Assembly: GCF_029887935.1 (NCBI RefSeq) | Contig: NZ_JARXRO010000009.1 | Coordinates: 77,484-141,483, forward strand | Direction: 5' to 3' | Origin: Luteimonas kalidii | GTDB lineage: Bacteria > Pseudomonadota > Gammaproteobacteria > Xanthomonadales > Xanthomonadaceae | DNA: 64,000 nt | Shown: in pieces, positions 1-8,257 of the stretch | Layout: each line of letters begins with the position of its first letter | How positions within the stretch are numbered: position 1 is the first letter of the stretch | Notes under the pieces: model-generated | The model's input: the letters and a program-made list of their open reading frames with translations, nothing else | Database searches by the model: none | Told to the model about the DNA's origin: nothing | Translations under genes and position numbers: made by a program

Positions 1-378
1 ACCAGCCGCGCGGCTTCGCGCTGTGGTGCGCGAGAGAGCCGATCCAGCTGCTCGATCCGGACGTGCGCAGTCTCGACGAGGCGCGGCCACATCCGTGCCA
101 CGCGCACGCTGGTGAAGGCGATCGCCGCCGACGACACCCGCCTCGACGGGACCAAGCGCACGGGCCTCGGTCCGGGCCTGTACTGCGAGACGCCGGTGCG
201 TCTGTACGTGACCGACTACCTGCTGCCAAACTTGTATTTTCACATCACCACCGCCTACGCGATCCTGCGCATGCTCGGCGCGCCGGTGGGCAAGGCGGAT
301 TTCATGCGCTTCCTGCTGCCGCACGTGCGCCAGGCCGATCGAGCCCCGGCCGACGGCGGCGTTAGCGGGCAGGCATGA
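1..378 (+). pseudogene. DUF1993 family protein, 5' partial, apparent frameshift
   Basis: The last 88 codons (112-378) match the C-terminal part of DUF1993 proteins, including LPNLYFHITTAYAILR and GKADFM. The expected preceding sequence (GFALWCAREPIQLLDPDV, then SLDEAR) is also present but in frame 3 up to about position 86, whereas the C-terminal part is in frame 1. The two join sensibly only if one extra base is assumed near 84-90. The gene also runs off the left edge. It is therefore a partial gene that is either broken or carries a one-base sequence error. The family has no established biochemical role. It precedes two small genes on the same strand. Confidence 0.55.
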
Positions 379-408
379 TCGCCGTCGACCCATCGGGGAA
401 GTGATGCC

Positions 409-708
409 ATGCCTGAAGCCGTGAGTTCCATCGCGTTCGAGATCGATCCGCGACAGGAAAAGCGTCTGGTCGCGGCGCACCGCAAGGCGGTGGCGGCGCT
501 CAAGGCCGCCGACGTCGGCTTCTTGGAGGGCGGGCTGTACCGGATGGAGGACGAGGGGGCGTACTTCGACCTGTGGCGGTGGGAATCGGCCGGGGCGGCG
601 GAGGCGGTGACCGCGCTGCGCGTGACGCTCGCGCCGGTGAAGGCCTACGTGAGCCTGATCGAGAACGAGCCGCTGTACATGGAAGGCGTATCCATCGACC
701 AGGGCTGA
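409..708 (+). CDS. Small conserved protein, possibly ABM-like (dimeric alpha-beta barrel)
   Basis: This 99-residue protein has no signal peptide or membrane segment. The pattern of a long helix (residues 15-33), a GFLEGGLYR strand, a YFDLWRWES strand and a second helix resembles the antibiotic-biosynthesis-monooxygenase/ferredoxin-like fold. That is a weak pattern match, not a firm family assignment. ATG 409 is preceded by a GGGGAAG stretch that can serve as ribosome binding site. It lies 13 bases upstream of the DUF2200 gene, so the two are probably co-transcribed. No function is proposed. Confidence 0.6.
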   Translation: MPEAVSSIAFEIDPRQEKRLVAAHRKAVAALKAADVGFLEGGLYRMEDEGAYFDLWRWESAGAAEAVTALRVTLAPVKAYVSLIENEPLYMEGVSIDQG

Positions 709-721
709 CGAGGCACGACGC

Positions 722-1072
722 ATGGGCGGTCACCGCATCTTCGCGATGAAGTTCTCCAGCGTGTATCCGCTGTACGTGCAGAAGGCGCAACGCAAGGGCC
801 GCACGCAGGCGGAGGTGGACCAGGTGATCCGCTGGCTCACGGGCTACACCGAAGCGGGACTGAAGTGGCAGATCGCGCAGGACACCGACTTCGAGGGCTT
901 CTTCGCCCAGGCGCCCGCCTTCAATCCCGCGAGCGAGCGGATCACCGGCGTGGTCTGCGGGGTCCGGGTGGAAACGGTGGAAGATCCGCTGATGCGCCGG
1001 ATCCGCATGCTCGACAAGCTGGTCGACGAGCTGGCAAAGGGCAAGCCGATGGAGAAGATCCTGCGCGCATAG
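722..1072 (+). CDS. DUF2200 domain-containing protein
   Basis: The whole 116-residue product matches the DUF2200 family: an HRIF start, [33 protein letters not shown], and the C-terminal [14 protein letters not shown]. The family is a small soluble bacterial protein of unknown function. ATG 722 is chosen over the internal ATG at 749 because the residues HRIF before the second methionine are conserved in the family. It follows the 409-708 gene by 13 bases and is the last gene before a repeat-rich gap. Confidence 0.9.
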   Translation: MGGHRIFAMKFSSVYPLYVQKAQRKGRTQAEVDQVIRWLTGYTEAGLKWQIAQDTDFEGFFAQAPAFNPASERITGVVCGVRVETVEDPLMRRIRMLDKLVDELAKGKPMEKILRA

Positions 1073-1093
1073 CCGTGTCGGACGATCCGGCCC

Positions 1094-1248
1094 GTAGCCC
1101 GGATAAGCGCAGCGCATCCGGGATTGCGGTTCATGAACTCGCGCATGAGCACCACATCCTCCCGGCCAGTAGCCCGGGTAGGCGCAGTGCACCCGGGATT
1201 CGGTCGGTGCGGACGACACCCCGGGTGCGCTGCGCTGACCCGGGCTAC
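1094..1248. repeat. Cluster of three GTAG-type REP-like elements
   Basis: Three imperfectly palindromic units of about 30 bases lie between convergent genes: 1094-1123 (+), 1169-1198 (+) and 1218-1248 (-). Each starts GTAGCCCGG and ends with a complementary CCGGG, with an AAGCG/AGCGC-type centre. They match the GTAG class of repetitive extragenic palindromes typical of xanthomonads, which are mobilised by RAYT transposases. No RAYT gene is in the window. The head-to-head arrangement could form a hairpin that stops transcription from both flanking units. Confidence 0.8.
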
Positions 1249-1288
1249 GCGATTGTGGTGGGCCAGACATGCACGCAGCCGCGCGCAT

Positions 1289-2170
1289 TCACTCCAGCGG
1301 CAGGACGTCCACCGCCTGGGTGGCGGTCTGGGCGCCGGTGGTCTTGAGCACGCCGGCGATCGGCGACACGTCCGAATAGTCGCGCCCGTAGGCGATGGTG
1401 ATGTGATCGTCGCCGGCAGGGATGCCGTTGGTCGGATCGAACTCGCGCCAGCCCATCTGCACGCCGCACCACGCGCGCACCCAGGCGTGGGTGGCATCGG
1501 CGCCCTCCAGCCGGGGGCGGCCCTGCGGCGGCACCGTGCGCAGGAAACCGCTGACGTAGCCGGCGGGAATGCCGAGCCCGCGCAGCCCGGCGATCATGAT
1601 GTGGCTGAAGTCCTGGCACACGCCGGCACGCATGTCGAAGGCCTCGCCGGCCGGGGTGTCGACTTCGGTCGCGTCCGGGTCGTAGGCGAAGTCGCCGTGC
1701 AGGCGCAGGCCGAGATCCTGCACCAGCGCATACACGCTGCTGCCGCTGCGGGCGCTGGTGCGGGCGTAGTCGGTCAGCCGTGCGAGCAGTGGCGCGCGTG
1801 CGCTCGCGGGCAGGAAGTGCCAGGGTGCGTCCGGCGCGAGCGTGCGCAGTCCGGACAGTTCGGCCTGCAGTCCAGCGGGATCCGGTGACAGGTCGAGCGA
1901 CGATTGGCCGTCGCGTTCGACCCGCACGTGCGCGCGCATCTCCACGTCCAGCGCCTGGTGCGGCGGGCGCAGCGAAATCGCGAGCGCGGGATTGCCGAAG
2001 TAGTCGGCGAACGCGGTGCGTTCGGATGGCGCGGGATCGATGCGCAGACGCACGTCCTCCACGTGCTGGATGCCGGGCAGTTCGCGCGGCTGCACCCGCA
2101 CCAGGTGGCGCGCATCGCCTACCGGGCGCTGGTAGGCGTAGCTCAGGCGCAGGCGGACGTCATAGCGCAT
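1289..2170 (-). CDS. Transglutaminase-like cysteine peptidase family protein
   Basis: This 293-residue protein has an N-terminal beta-rich domain (about 1-95) and a transglutaminase-core domain (about 150-260). The catalytic triad is visible as C185 in RAGVCQDFSH, H228 in DATHAWVR and D245 in FDPTNG. Proteins of this type cluster with ATP-grasp and alpha-E proteins and are thought to act on peptide or amide bonds; the substrate is unknown. It lies 39 bases downstream of the ATP-grasp/alpha-E gene on the same strand, so the two probably form an operon. There is no signal peptide, so a cytoplasmic location is likely. Confidence 0.9.
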   Translation of the reverse strand: MRYDVRLRLSYAYQRPVGDARHLVRVQPRELPGIQHVEDVRLRIDPAPSERTAFADYFGNPALAISLRPPHQALDVEMRAHVRVERDGQSSLDLSPDPAGLQAELSGLRTLAPDAPWHFLPASARAPLLARLTDYARTSARSGSSVYALVQDLGLRLHGDFAYDPDATEVDTPAGEAFDMRAGVCQDFSHIMIAGLRGLGIPAGYVSGFLRTVPPQGRPRLEGADATHAWVRAWCGVQMGWREFDPTNGIPAGDDHITIAYGRDYSDVSPIAGVLKTTGAQTATQAVDVLPLE

Positions 2171-2209
2171 CGGGACATCCTGGAGACGGGCGCGACACGG
2201 CAGCGGGCC

Positions 2210-4618
2210 TCAGTGGAAGTAGGCGCGCGAGACGCCGTTGTAGAGTCCGGCGATGTCGCGGGACAGGCTGGCGAGCGTCGCCGGATCCAGCGCGGCGGCA
2301 TCGCGGGTGGCGAGTTCGGTGTGCAGCCGCATCGCCTGGCGGGCGAAGTCGGGCAACGGGTGGGTGGCCCCGGCCGCCGGCAGCTGGGCGAACGCCTCGC
2401 GCAGCTTGTCGACCTGGAACATCACCGAGCGCGGGTTCGCGCCATCGAGCGCCAGCAGGTCGAGCACGCTGTGCGGACCGGCGTTCACGCCGTAGCGGTT
2501 GCGATGGGTCATCACGCTGTCGGCGATCTCCAGCAGCGCCTGCTGCAGGCCGGCCGGGGCGTCGCCACGGAACAGCAGGGCGAGCAGGTCGGCGATCTGG
2601 ATGCCGCGCTCGATGCGACGACCGATCTCGAGGAAGCGCCAGCCGCTGGAGCGGTACATGTTCTCGTACATCAGGCCGGAAAACCCGGCGAGCTTGCGCA
2701 GCAGCACGGTCACCGCGCGGCTGGCGTCGTCGCCGGCCGTCACCCGCTGGGCGAAGCGGCTGGCCGTGGTGGACAGGTCGTGCAGCGCGGCCCAGCCGTC
2801 GGGCGAAAACCGGTCGCGAATGCGACCGGCACTGGTGGCGGCGCCATCGAGGCTGCGCAGCAGCCCCGCAGGAACGGGGTCGACCACCTCAACGCCGATG
2901 CGCTCGAGGTAGTCGCCCAACACGTCGAGCAGCGGCGCGGGATGGTCGCCGATCTCGGCGAGGCGCACGTGATAGGCGCGCAGCACGCGCGCGATCGCCT
3001 CGCTGCGCTCGGTGTAGCGGCCGAGCCAGAGCAGGTTCTCCGCGGCGCGGCTGGGCAGCGCCGATTCGCGTCGCTGCAGCTGCGCGCCGGCGAGCAGCGT
3101 GTCCTGCACCACCGGCCGCTCGCCCACCACCCACACGTCGGCGGCCTGGCCGCCGAGCTGCATCGCGATCGCGCGCGTGTCGGCCTGGGCGCCGATGCGG
3201 GCGAAGCCGCCGGGCATCACCTCCCAGCCGTCGGGCGTACGCGCCACGAAGGCCCGCAGCACGAACGGCCGCGGCTCAAGGCGTCCGTCCAGGTACACCG
3301 GCGTGGTCGACAGGGTCACCGCTTCCTGCGCCACCCAGCGTCCGCCGTCGGCGCGCAGTTCGCGCAGCATGCGCGCGCGTTCGTCGGGATCGAGCTGGGC
3401 GCCGGGGCGGGTGGCCTGCGGATCCTCGTACGGCAGCCGGGTGGAGAACGCCGGGCCGATCAGCATGCGGTCGGCCTGGGCGATCACCATCTCGCGCTCG
3501 CGCGCGTGCCCGCACCACCAGGTGGCGATGCCCGGCAACTGCAGCGCCTGCCCGGTGAGGGCCAGGCTGATGCGCGGCAGGAAGGCCTGCATCGCGCGCG
3601 TTTCGACCACGCCCGAACCGAGCGCATTGGCCATCGTCAGGGTCCCGGCGCGCAGCGCGCCGACCGCGCCCGCGGTGCCGATCCACGAATCGCTGCGCAG
3701 TTCGAGCGGATCGACGAAGGCCGCGTCCACGCGCCGCCACAGCACGCTCACCGGCTGCAGACCCGACACCGTGCGCACGTGCATCGCGCCGTCGCGTACG
3801 GTCAGGTCGTCGCCCTCGAGCAGCAACACGCCGAGATACCGCGCCAGCCAGGCGTGTTCGTAGTAGGTCTCGTTGTTCGGCCCGGGGGTGAGCACGCCGA
3901 TCGCGCCCATGCGGCCGTCGGCCAGGTCCAGCAGCGCATCGCGGAAGCGGCGGAAGAAGCCGGCCAGGCGATGCAGGTGCATGTCCTCGGGCAGGTCCGG
4001 GAAGGCGCGCACGGTGGCGACCCGGTTCTCCAGCGCGAAGCCCGCGCCCGATGGCGCCTGGGTGCGGTCGCCCAGCACCCACCAGCGGCCGTCGGGCCCG
4101 CGTCCGAGTTCGAATGCGCAGAAGTGCAGATAGTGCCCGCCCCGGGGAGGCACGCCGACCATCGGCCGCAGGAACTCGGGATTGGCGGCGATCAGCTCGG
4201 GCGGCAGCAGGCCGTCGGCCACCAGCTGCTGCGGGCCGTGCAGGTCCGCCACCACGCGCTCGAGCAGTTCGGCACGCTGCACCAGTCCGGCGCCGATCGC
4301 GCGCCACTCGGCGGCGTCGATCAGCACCGGCAGCGGGGACAGCGGCCATTCGCGCTCGCGCGGGCCGCCGCGGTCGTCGTAGGCGCTGTAGTACACGCCG
4401 GCATCGCGCATGTACTGGTGCGCGCGGGCGAAGCGCGAGGCCAGTTCGGTCTCGGTCAGCCCGTCGAGCATGTGCACGAAGCGCTGCCACACCGGGCGCA
4501 GCTGGCCGTCGGCACCGAGCATCTCGTCCACCCCGCCCCACAGCGTGCGGTAGCGCGACGGCAGGCCGTCGGCCTGACCCGGGATTGACGGGGCTGCGGG
4601 CATCACGGGCGCATCCAT
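2210..4618 (-). CDS. Circularly permuted type 2 ATP-grasp protein fused to an alpha-E domain
   Basis: This 802-residue protein has two parts. Residues of about 20-480 are a circularly permuted ATP-grasp domain (former DUF404/DUF407): GGHYLHFCAFELGRG, the WVLGDRTQAPSG motif, LTPGPNNETYYEH and MANALGSGVVET. Residues of about 490-800 are an alpha-helical alpha-E domain (former DUF403), starting PSRAAENLLWLGRYTERSE and ending at GVSRAYFH. The two parts are often separate genes. ATP-grasp enzymes make amide or thioester bonds through acyl phosphates; the substrate here is unknown. With the downstream transglutaminase it forms the known three-domain association predicted to make or modify a peptide. 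Confidence 0.9.
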   Translation of the reverse strand: MDAPVMPAAPSIPGQADGLPSRYRTLWGGVDEMLGADGQLRPVWQRFVHMLDGLTETELASRFARAHQYMRDAGVYYSAYDDRGGPREREWPLSPLPVLIDAAEWRAIGAGLVQRAELLERVVADLHGPQQLVADGLLPPELIAANPEFLRPMVGVPPRGGHYLHFCAFELGRGPDGRWWVLGDRTQAPSGAGFALENRVATVRAFPDLPEDMHLHRLAGFFRRFRDALLDLADGRMGAIGVLTPGPNNETYYEHAWLARYLGVLLLEGDDLTVRDGAMHVRTVSGLQPVSVLWRRVDAAFVDPLELRSDSWIGTAGAVGALRAGTLTMANALGSGVVETRAMQAFLPRISLALTGQALQLPGIATWWCGHAREREMVIAQADRMLIGPAFSTRLPYEDPQATRPGAQLDPDERARMLRELRADGGRWVAQEAVTLSTTPVYLDGRLEPRPFVLRAFVARTPDGWEVMPGGFARIGAQADTRAIAMQLGGQAADVWVVGERPVVQDTLLAGAQLQRRESALPSRAAENLLWLGRYTERSEAIARVLRAYHVRLAEIGDHPAPLLDVLGDYLERIGVEVVDPVPAGLLRSLDGAATSAGRIRDRFSPDGWAALHDLSTTASRFAQRVTAGDDASRAVTVLLRKLAGFSGLMYENMYRSSGWRFLEIGRRIERGIQIADLLALLFRGDAPAGLQQALLEIADSVMTHRNRYGVNAGPHSVLDLLALDGANPRSVMFQVDKLREAFAQLPAAGATHPLPDFARQAMRLHTELATRDAAALDPATLASLSRDIAGLYNGVSRAYFH

Positions 4619-4867
4619 CCGGTGGGTGGCCGCGCGGGCGGCGGCCCGACGCGCGGGACGGCGGCCGAACGCGGTTCGGACGGGAGAGTATAGGGGCGAG
4701 GGGTGAACAGGCCGGTTGGTGCACGCGCAAACCGCCGGACGGCAGCCTTACCTGCCCGCCCGGCCCCACTCCTGCGATTCAAAGCGCGCCGGCCAGCCAG
4801 CGCAAGCCGGCCGGGCGCGGGGTGCCGCGTCCCGGCTCACCCCCGAATCGCTGCGCCCTTTCGAGTC

Positions 4868-5332
4868 TTAACCGTTGTCCCGACCGGGAGAGCGGGCCGC
4901 GCGCTCCTGGTATTCGCGCGACCTCTCGCGATCCGCCGTCATTTCCGCTTCGGTTCGACACACGCGCGTGATGCGCTGGCTGCCCACCATCCGCTCGCGC
5001 TTGCAGACCAGACGCTCGCCACGCGAATCGGCCAGCCGGCTCTTGATCCATTCCAGCGAATTGAAGGCCTCGATGCGCTCCTCCTCGCCCAGTTCGGCGG
5101 CCGTCGTCTTGCCCTCGAACAATGAGAATAGCTGTGCCTGGCGATCAAGCAGCTCACCGCGCTCGGATCGCGTCAGCCCCGGGAAGCTGTCTGGAGACTC
5201 CAGCAGTTCCTCACGGAGTTCGTGCTGCTGGGCAACGATCGGCGAAAGATCGACGCTTTCATCCGCTGAGGCTACGGACGCGCTGAGTCCGACACCAATG
5301 GCCAGCACGGCCGTCCACACAGAACGCTTCAT
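4868..5332 (-). CDS. Secreted hypothetical protein with a CKRER...RVCRT tail
   Basis: This 154-residue protein begins with a signal peptide (MKRSVWTAVLAIGVGLSASV, then ASADES; cleavage expected after ASA). It continues with a charged helical region and a C-terminal motif of two cysteines (LVCKRERMVGSQRITRVCRT) that could form a disulfide in the periplasm. Similar short secreted proteins with this C-terminal pattern occur in Xanthomonadaceae, but I know no function. ATG 5332 is chosen because it begins the signal peptide. The gene stands alone on the minus strand, with 249 bases before the next gene and 213 bases of divergent spacer upstream. Confidence 0.75.
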   Translation of the reverse strand: MKRSVWTAVLAIGVGLSASVASADESVDLSPIVAQQHELREELLESPDSFPGLTRSERGELLDRQAQLFSLFEGKTTAAELGEEERIEAFNSLEWIKSRLADSRGERLVCKRERMVGSQRITRVCRTEAEMTADRERSREYQERAARSPGRDNG

Positions 5333-5545
5333 CGATTTTTCCTTCCACCATGGGGTGCTTCCAACGCTAGCGCAGGCGTCCGCCGTTGTACAGGCAGTAG
5401 GGTCCGTGCCGTCCCGGCGTCCGCCGGGTGTGCGGACCCGTCGCCGCGCAGTGCCCCACGGGTTTTCCCCAATGTCGCGCCCGGCCGGGGCTGCGTACCC
5501 TGCCTCACCGAGGATGCCGGACGGCATCGCACGCCCGGCCCGCGC

Positions 5546-6787
5546 ATGATGGACGAGACGCTCCGCTTCCCGCCGCCCACGCCCCCAGGCGGCGACTGGC
5601 CCGGATGGTCGTCCCCGCCCGCCTTCGCCGGGGCCGCCCCGGGGTTCGATCCCGGCCTGCTCGCGGCCGACCCCGGCGACGTCCGCTTCGCGCTGGATCC
5701 GGCCTCCGTCCGGCTGCAGGACGAGCGCGCGGACCAGTGGAACACCCATTACACGGCCACCGGCACGCTCGAGGTCTCCGCCCCGGGGGTCGCGCCGCAG
5801 TCCGTGGACGTGCGCTACAGCGTCACCCTGCGCAACGAGCACGCCAGCCCGGTGCAGATGCGGGCGGTGAACCCCTTCGACCCGGCGACCCTCCCGCCGC
5901 GCACGCGGATCCAGGTGCAGGGCGCCGACACCATCGGCACGCCGCTGGAGGCCAGCTTCCGCGCACTCGCGGAGGCCAACGGGCTGGGCGCCACCGGTGA
6001 CGTGCGCCTGGCGCTGGAGATGACGGCGGACGGCGAGCTGCGGGTGATGACCGCCAGCCAGGCGCTGTTCGACGCGCCGCGCGAGGGCGGGCCGGCCTCG
6101 TCCCCGTCCGAACGCGAGGATTTCGTCCGCCATACCGCGATGCTCGACGATCCGGCGGGCGTCGACCGCGCCGGCTACACCCGCATGCTGCTCGACGGCA
6201 CCCCGCACGAGGCCAGCGTGCGCATCGCCGAGGACGTCGAGGGGCGCGCGATCACCGGCACCGTGACCGAGACCGGCAGCGGCGAGACTAACGCGGTGGT
6301 GTGGACGCTCGACGACGGCGGCCGCCCGCTGTCGGCCGACGCCACGCTGACCTGGGAGCCGGGCAGCGGCGGGCGCGGGTCCGACCGCATCGAAGCCAAT
6401 GCGCAGAGCCGCTTCCGCAGCGACAACGACATGAAGGGCAGCGGCGACGACGTCGGCCACGTGATCGCCTACCGGTTCGTCAACGGCCACGGGCCGGTGA
6501 ACATGTTCCCGCAGCAGAGCCACTTCAACCAGCGCGTGTTCGCGGCGATGGAGCAGGAATGGGCCGACTGGCTGGGCGCGGGCATGGACCTGCGCATCCA
6601 GGTCACGCTGGGGCCGAAGAACGCGCAGCGCCCCGACCAGGTGCGCGTGGACTACGAAGTGATCGACCCGGCCAGCGGGCGCGCGGTCTATGATCCGCAG
6701 CTGGTGGTGTTCGACAACGAGGCAGGCCAGGTGTTCGACCGGATCGCACGCGAGGACATGGATTCGATGATCGGGATGCGCGCGTGA
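5546..6787 (+). CDS. DNA/RNA non-specific endonuclease-type toxin-like protein
   Basis: This 413-residue protein has a proline/glycine-rich start without a signal peptide and a beta-rich central region (about 45-270). Its C-terminal domain resembles the DNA/RNA non-specific endonuclease toxin domain (PF13930 type). GDDVGHVIAYRF carries the likely catalytic H305, followed by VNMFPQQSHFNQ and the downstream helix MEQEWADWL. The stop codon overlaps the GTG start of the next gene by four bases (GTGA), so the products are made together. A nuclease coupled to a small acidic partner is the usual pattern of a toxin with its immunity protein. No VgrG, PAAR, Rhs or T4SS-effector signal domain was recognised, so the delivery route is unknown. 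Confidence 0.7.
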   Translation: MMDETLRFPPPTPPGGDWPGWSSPPAFAGAAPGFDPGLLAADPGDVRFALDPASVRLQDERADQWNTHYTATGTLEVSAPGVAPQSVDVRYSVTLRNEHASPVQMRAVNPFDPATLPPRTRIQVQGADTIGTPLEASFRALAEANGLGATGDVRLALEMTADGELRVMTASQALFDAPREGGPASSPSEREDFVRHTAMLDDPAGVDRAGYTRMLLDGTPHEASVRIAEDVEGRAITGTVTETGSGETNAVVWTLDDGGRPLSADATLTWEPGSGGRGSDRIEANAQSRFRSDNDMKGSGDDVGHVIAYRFVNGHGPVNMFPQQSHFNQRVFAAMEQEWADWLGAGMDLRIQVTLGPKNAQRPDQVRVDYEVIDPASGRAVYDPQLVVFDNEAGQVFDRIAREDMDSMIGMRA

Positions 6788-7173
6788 GCGATGCCGACAA
6801 GGACGCGCTGGTGCGCGGCATCGGTGAGCTGCTGGTGCGCGACATCGCCACCGCCGGGCACGACCTGGACGGCTATGCGCTGATCGCGTCCTACGCCGGC
6901 GACGCGCGCCGGATCACCGGCTTCGGCTATCGCGACGGCGAACCGCCGCGCGCGGCCACGCCACAGGCGGCGCTCGACACCATCGGCGCGCGCCTGGACG
7001 CGCTGCGCGCGGCCACCCGCGTCGACGGCCAGGCGCCGTGGACCGTGTGCGTGATCCAGCTGCGCCGCGCCGGCGGCAGGCTGCACGCCGAATTCGTCTA
7101 CGACGACGCGGCGCAGTGGGAAATCACTCCCGGCACGCTGGACGAAGTGGCGGAGCGCGCGCGACCGGCCTGA
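6784..7173 (+). CDS. Probable immunity protein for the upstream nuclease
   Basis: This 129-residue acidic, soluble protein starts at GTG 6784 inside the stop region of the nuclease gene. Its C-terminal half (APWTVCVIQLRR, then HAEFVYDDAAQWEITPGT) has the tryptophan and paired-aspartate pattern seen in several small immunity families of polymorphic toxins, such as the YezG/DUF600-like group. The role is inferred from gene coupling, size and acidity, not from a firm family match. It ends 12 bases from the convergent ctaB gene. Confidence 0.6.
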   Translation: MSDADKDALVRGIGELLVRDIATAGHDLDGYALIASYAGDARRITGFGYRDGEPPRAATPQAALDTIGARLDALRAATRVDGQAPWTVCVIQLRRAGGRLHAEFVYDDAAQWEITPGTLDEVAERARPA

Positions 7174-7185
7174 CGCCTGCGCGCC

Positions 7186-8124
7186 TCAGCCGACCCGCTG
7201 CAGTTCGAACGCCTGCACCGGCGCAGGATCGATCCACGGCAGCAGCCAGTGGTCGAGCAGCAGGAAGGCGAACAGCGCCATCAGGTACACGACCGAATAG
7301 TTGAACACCTTCATCGCGAACAGTTCGTCCGGCGGATCGAGCAGGCGCCACGCGTACCACAGGAACACCAGGCCCAGCACCACCGCGCCGCCGAGGTAGA
7401 ACAGCCCGCTCATGCCGATCGCCACCGGCAGCAGCGTCACCACGCACAGCAGCACGGTGTAGAACAGGATCTGCCAGCGCGTGTATTCGACGCCGTGGGT
7501 CACCGGCAGCATCGGCACCAGCGCACGCGCGTAGTCCTCGCGGCGGAAGATCGCCAGCGCCCAGAAGTGCGGCGGCGTCCACACGAAGATGATCAGCACC
7601 AGCAGCAGCGCATGGGCCCAGTCCCACTGCCCCTGCATGTCGGTGACCGCGGCCCAGCCCAGCAGCGGCGGCGCCGCGCCGGCGATGCCGCCGATGACGA
7701 TGTTCTGCGGCGTGGCGCGCTTGAGGAAGCCGGTGTAGACCACCGCGTAGCCGATCAGCGAAGCGAAGGTGAGCGCGGCGGTGAGCGGATTCACCAGCGC
7801 GACCAGCAGCGCCATCGACAGCGCGCCGAGCACCAGCGCGAACACCAGCACCTGGACCGGCCGCAGCGCCCCGGTGGCGAGCGGGCGGTCGGCGGTACGC
7901 ACCATCACCTTGTCGATGCGCTGGTCGATCAGATGGTTGATCGCGGCGGCCGAGGCCGCGGCCAGCCAGATGCCGAGCAGCCCGAACACGGTCTCGCGCC
8001 ACGGCGGGAGGCCCGGCACGGCGAGGAACATGCCCACCAGCGCCGTGAACACGATCAGCGCCACCACGCGCGGCTTGGTCAGCGCCCAGTACGGGCGCAG
8101 GTCGAAGGCGCGTGCGGCGCTCAT
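7186..8124 (-). CDS. ctaB: Protoheme IX farnesyltransferase (heme O synthase)
   Basis: This UbiA-family prenyltransferase adds a farnesyl group to heme B to make heme O, the precursor of the heme A used by the aa3 oxidase encoded upstream. The 312-residue protein has about nine hydrophobic segments. It carries the polyprenyl-diphosphate motif [20 protein letters not shown] and a second motif with [16 protein letters not shown] and GVEYTR. ATG 8124 is preferred over a GTG two codons upstream; a GGAGCG lies about eight bases before it. It is the last gene of the SURF1-ctaA-ctaB block, 133 bases after ctaA. Confidence 0.95.
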   Translation of the reverse strand: MSAARAFDLRPYWALTKPRVVALIVFTALVGMFLAVPGLPPWRETVFGLLGIWLAAASAAAINHLIDQRIDKVMVRTADRPLATGALRPVQVLVFALVLGALSMALLVALVNPLTAALTFASLIGYAVVYTGFLKRATPQNIVIGGIAGAAPPLLGWAAVTDMQGQWDWAHALLLVLIIFVWTPPHFWALAIFRREDYARALVPMLPVTHGVEYTRWQILFYTVLLCVVTLLPVAIGMSGLFYLGGAVVLGLVFLWYAWRLLDPPDELFAMKVFNYSVVYLMALFAFLLLDHWLLPWIDPAPVQAFELQRVG

Positions 8125-8257
8125 CGGCACACCGCTCCGGACCGGTCGCCGGCCCCGCGGCGATCCGCGTCGGTCGCGCGCGTGCGAACGCGAACCACCC
8201 CGTCGGCACCGGAACGTGCCGGTGCGACCGGCTGTGCATGCGGGCCGCGCATCGCCT

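Noticed and set aside
1780..4588. Very long plus-strand frames opposite the ATP-grasp/alpha-E and transglutaminase genes
   Set aside because: These are antisense shadows typical of GC-rich DNA. They are rich in Arg, Ala, His and Gln without domains, while the minus-strand frames match known families throughout.
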